Shown here: one piece after another, positions 6,048 to 8,275 of the stretch | How positions within the stretch are numbered: the stretch's first letter is position 1 | Layout: each line of letters begins with the position of its first letter | Origin: Pseudomonadota bacterium | GTDB taxonomy: Bacteria; Pseudomonadota; Alphaproteobacteria; Rhodospirillales; Rhodospirillaceae | Assembly: GCA_023396465.1 (NCBI GenBank) | Contig: JAEWWF010000134.1 | Location: 1 to 8,275, forward strand | Length of the DNA: 8,275 nucleotides | Direction of reading: 5' to 3' | Notes under the pieces: model-generated | What the model was told of the DNA's origin: nothing | Seen by the model: the letters and a program-made list of their open reading frames with translations, nothing else | Databases searched by the model: none | Made by a program: the position numbers and the translations under genes

Positions 6048-6784
6048 GGTCCAAGAACCTCCGCCAGATTAACGAGCATGCCGGCCGTCGCGCCCCAAAT
6101 GTAGCGCTCGCCGTAGGGCATGGCCCAGTAGGCGCGGGTGCGCCCCTTGACCTGATACGTATGCCGCTGGTGGTTGGCCGGATCGAGCACGAAACCGAGC
6201 GGCACCTCGAACACCTCCGCCACCTCGAAGGGGTCGGGCGCCAGGGTCAGCGGCGGCGCCACCAGCCCGACCACCGGCGTCACCCGGAAATTGGTGACGG
6301 TGACATAGTCGTCCAGGCGACCGAGCACATCCACCGCCGCCGCCGGCAGACCGATTTCCTCGTGGCTTTCCCGCAAGGCGGTGGCGATGGGACCATCGTC
6401 TTCATCCTCCGACCGACCGCCGGGGAAACTGATCTGGCCGGCGTGGTTCTTGAGGTGGGCGGTGCGCTGGGTGAGCAGCACCGTCATCCCTTCCGCCCGC
6501 GCCACCAGCGGCACCAGCACGGCCGCCGGCGTCTGCGGCCGGCTGTCCATGGCGGCACCGGGGGGCACCGTATCGCCGTCGCCAGCCGGGCGCCGGATCA
6601 CGCGCGGATCGGAATCGATGGCCGGGCCGTAGTCGTGATCGCCACCGAGTTGCCGGTTGATGCCGACGTCGGAGCGTTCACCCGCGTCATGCCTGCGGCC
6701 ACGCGCCAACAGGCGGACGATGGCGTCGCGGGTCAGTCGGTTTCCGTCAGGGTACCGAGGGGAAAGAAGATGCCGGTGCTCCAT
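6044..6784 (-). CDS. CoA pyrophosphatase, NudL-type Nudix hydrolase
   Basis: This Nudix protein (246 residues from the ATG) should cleave the pyrophosphate bond of coenzyme A and its derivatives to 3',5'-ADP and phosphopantetheine, with Mg or Mn. The CoA-specific UPF0035 signature is present as LLTQRTAHL (103-111) followed by 'HAGQISFPGG' (114-123). It leads into a Nudix box ending in RESHEEIGL (138-146), where E139, E142 and E143 are the expected metal ligands. The spacing between the GG pair and RE equals that of E. coli NudL. 'GERYIWGATAGML' near the C-terminus also matches the family. The ATG at 6784 makes a 52-nt overlap with the DUF1285 gene. The first roughly 15 residues look unlike the family, which usually begins at a 'TRDxIxRLL' helix. 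The true start could therefore be a CTG at 6736, overlapping the DUF1285 stop in CTGA. Residues 32-82 form a low-complexity polar linker longer than usual. Confidence 0.9.
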   Translation of the reverse strand: MEHRHLLSPRYPDGNRLTRDAIVRLLARGRRHDAGERSDVGINRQLGGDHDYGPAIDSDPRVIRRPAGDGDTVPPGAAMDSRPQTPAAVLVPLVARAEGMTVLLTQRTAHLKNHAGQISFPGGRSEDEDDGPIATALRESHEEIGLPAAAVDVLGRLDDYVTVTNFRVTPVVGLVAPPLTLAPDPFEVAEVFEVPLGFVLDPANHQRHTYQVKGRTRAYWAMPYGERYIWGATAGMLVNLAEVLGP

Positions 6785-7299
6785 ACGCCGTAGTGTACCC
6801 CTTTCTCGTGTCCGGCGTCTTCCTCGACGCCCATCTCCACCAGATCATAAAACACCGGTCGGTTGATGCGGGCCTCCAGGCCGGGCCGCACCACGACATA
6901 AGGGCTCGGTTCGCCGGTTTCCCCATCGTGTTCGACACGTAGCGGGTGATCGGCATCAAGGGTCAGCCAATCGTCCACATTGGTGCGGAATCGAATGCGA
7001 CGGTTGCGCCCGGCGCCTTCGGCCTCCATCTCGACCACGAGGAAGGGAGCGTCCTCGACAACGATCCTCCCCTTCTCGACAGGCGTTTCAAGCCAATAGG
7101 AGCCGTCGTCCTCGCGCTTGAGCACTGTCGAGAACAACCGTACCAGTTCCTTCCGGCCGATCGGCGAGCCGTGATAGAACCAAGTACCGTTGCGGTCGAT
7201 GCGCATGTCGAGGTCGCCGCAAATGGTCTGGCGAGGCCGGGCCTTGGGGGCCTCGTGTCCGGGAGCAGCCGCGTGGGTCTGGTCGCTGGTCCTGGGCAT
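6733..7299 (-). CDS. DUF1285 family protein
   Basis: This 188-residue cytosolic protein has no signal peptide or membrane segment. It matches the DUF1285 family in order: 'CGDLDMRIDRNGTWFYHGS' (27-45), PIGRKELVRLFSTVLKR (46-62), a 'YWLETPVEKGRI' segment, then the 'FRTNVDDWLTL' and 'INRPVFYDLVE' segments. The biochemical function is not established. A strong GGAGG, 5 nt before the ATG at 7299, decides the start over another in-frame ATG at 7311. Much longer upstream reading frames run antisense through moxR and are not coding. It is the first gene of the leftward four-gene operon, and only 48 nt separate it from the divergent moxR start, so the two promoters must overlap the coding sequences. 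Confidence 0.92.
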   Translation of the reverse strand: MPRTSDQTHAAAPGHEAPKARPRQTICGDLDMRIDRNGTWFYHGSPIGRKELVRLFSTVLKREDDGSYWLETPVEKGRIVVEDAPFLVVEMEAEGAGRNRRIRFRTNVDDWLTLDADHPLRVEHDGETGEPSPYVVVRPGLEARINRPVFYDLVEMGVEEDAGHEKGVHYGVWSTGIFFPLGTLTETD

Positions 7300-7347
7300 C
7301 CGTTCCTCCATGGGTTGTCGTGTCCTATGTAGTGCGGAGAGACCGTC

Positions 7348-8275
<928 letters not shown>

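Overview
The window is high-GC DNA packed with genes on both strands and short intergenic gaps. Its gene content points to an alphaproteobacterium, most likely of the Rhodospirillales type. The evidence is a separate petA-petB-petC (fbcFBC) operon, a DUF1285 / CoA-pyrophosphatase / small membrane protein / CCA-enzyme cluster, and a divergent MoxR AAA+ gene. The order-level placement is inferred from family resemblance and gene order only. No mobile element, CRISPR array, tRNA or rRNA gene is visible.

Layout from left to right. Positions 1-204 hold no confident gene but contain a 9-bp hairpin and a clear intrinsic terminator for the leftward pet operon. Positions 205-2786 (minus strand) encode the three catalytic subunits of the cytochrome bc1 complex: Rieske iron-sulfur protein, cytochrome b and cytochrome c1. 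Positions 2787-3045 are a divergent intergenic region of about 260 bp. It has a 10-bp perfect inverted repeat enclosing two smaller hairpins, overlapping weak promoter candidates and a short direct repeat. Positions 3046-3537 (plus) encode the tRNA wobble-position 2'-O-methyltransferase TrmL. It converges on a minus-strand SGNH/GDSL-fold protein (3546-4271) in which the residues expected for catalysis have been replaced.

From 7299 down to 4441, the minus strand carries a tightly overlapping four-gene operon: DUF1285 protein, NudL-type Nudix hydrolase, a DUF6111-like two-helix membrane protein, and the CCA-adding tRNA nucleotidyltransferase. A MoxR-family AAA+ ATPase starts divergently at 7348 with a GTG codon and runs off the right edge, missing only its extreme C-terminus.

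Functionally, the left third is respiratory: quinol to cytochrome c electron transfer. The middle and right are tRNA maturation (TrmL, CCA enzyme), nucleotide and cofactor housekeeping (CoA pyrophosphatase), and poorly characterised envelope or chaperone-like functions (DUF6111, DUF1285, MoxR). Most of this is core genome. The most unusual item is the SGNH-fold protein with no recognisable catalytic residues. The next is the structured leader region upstream of petA.
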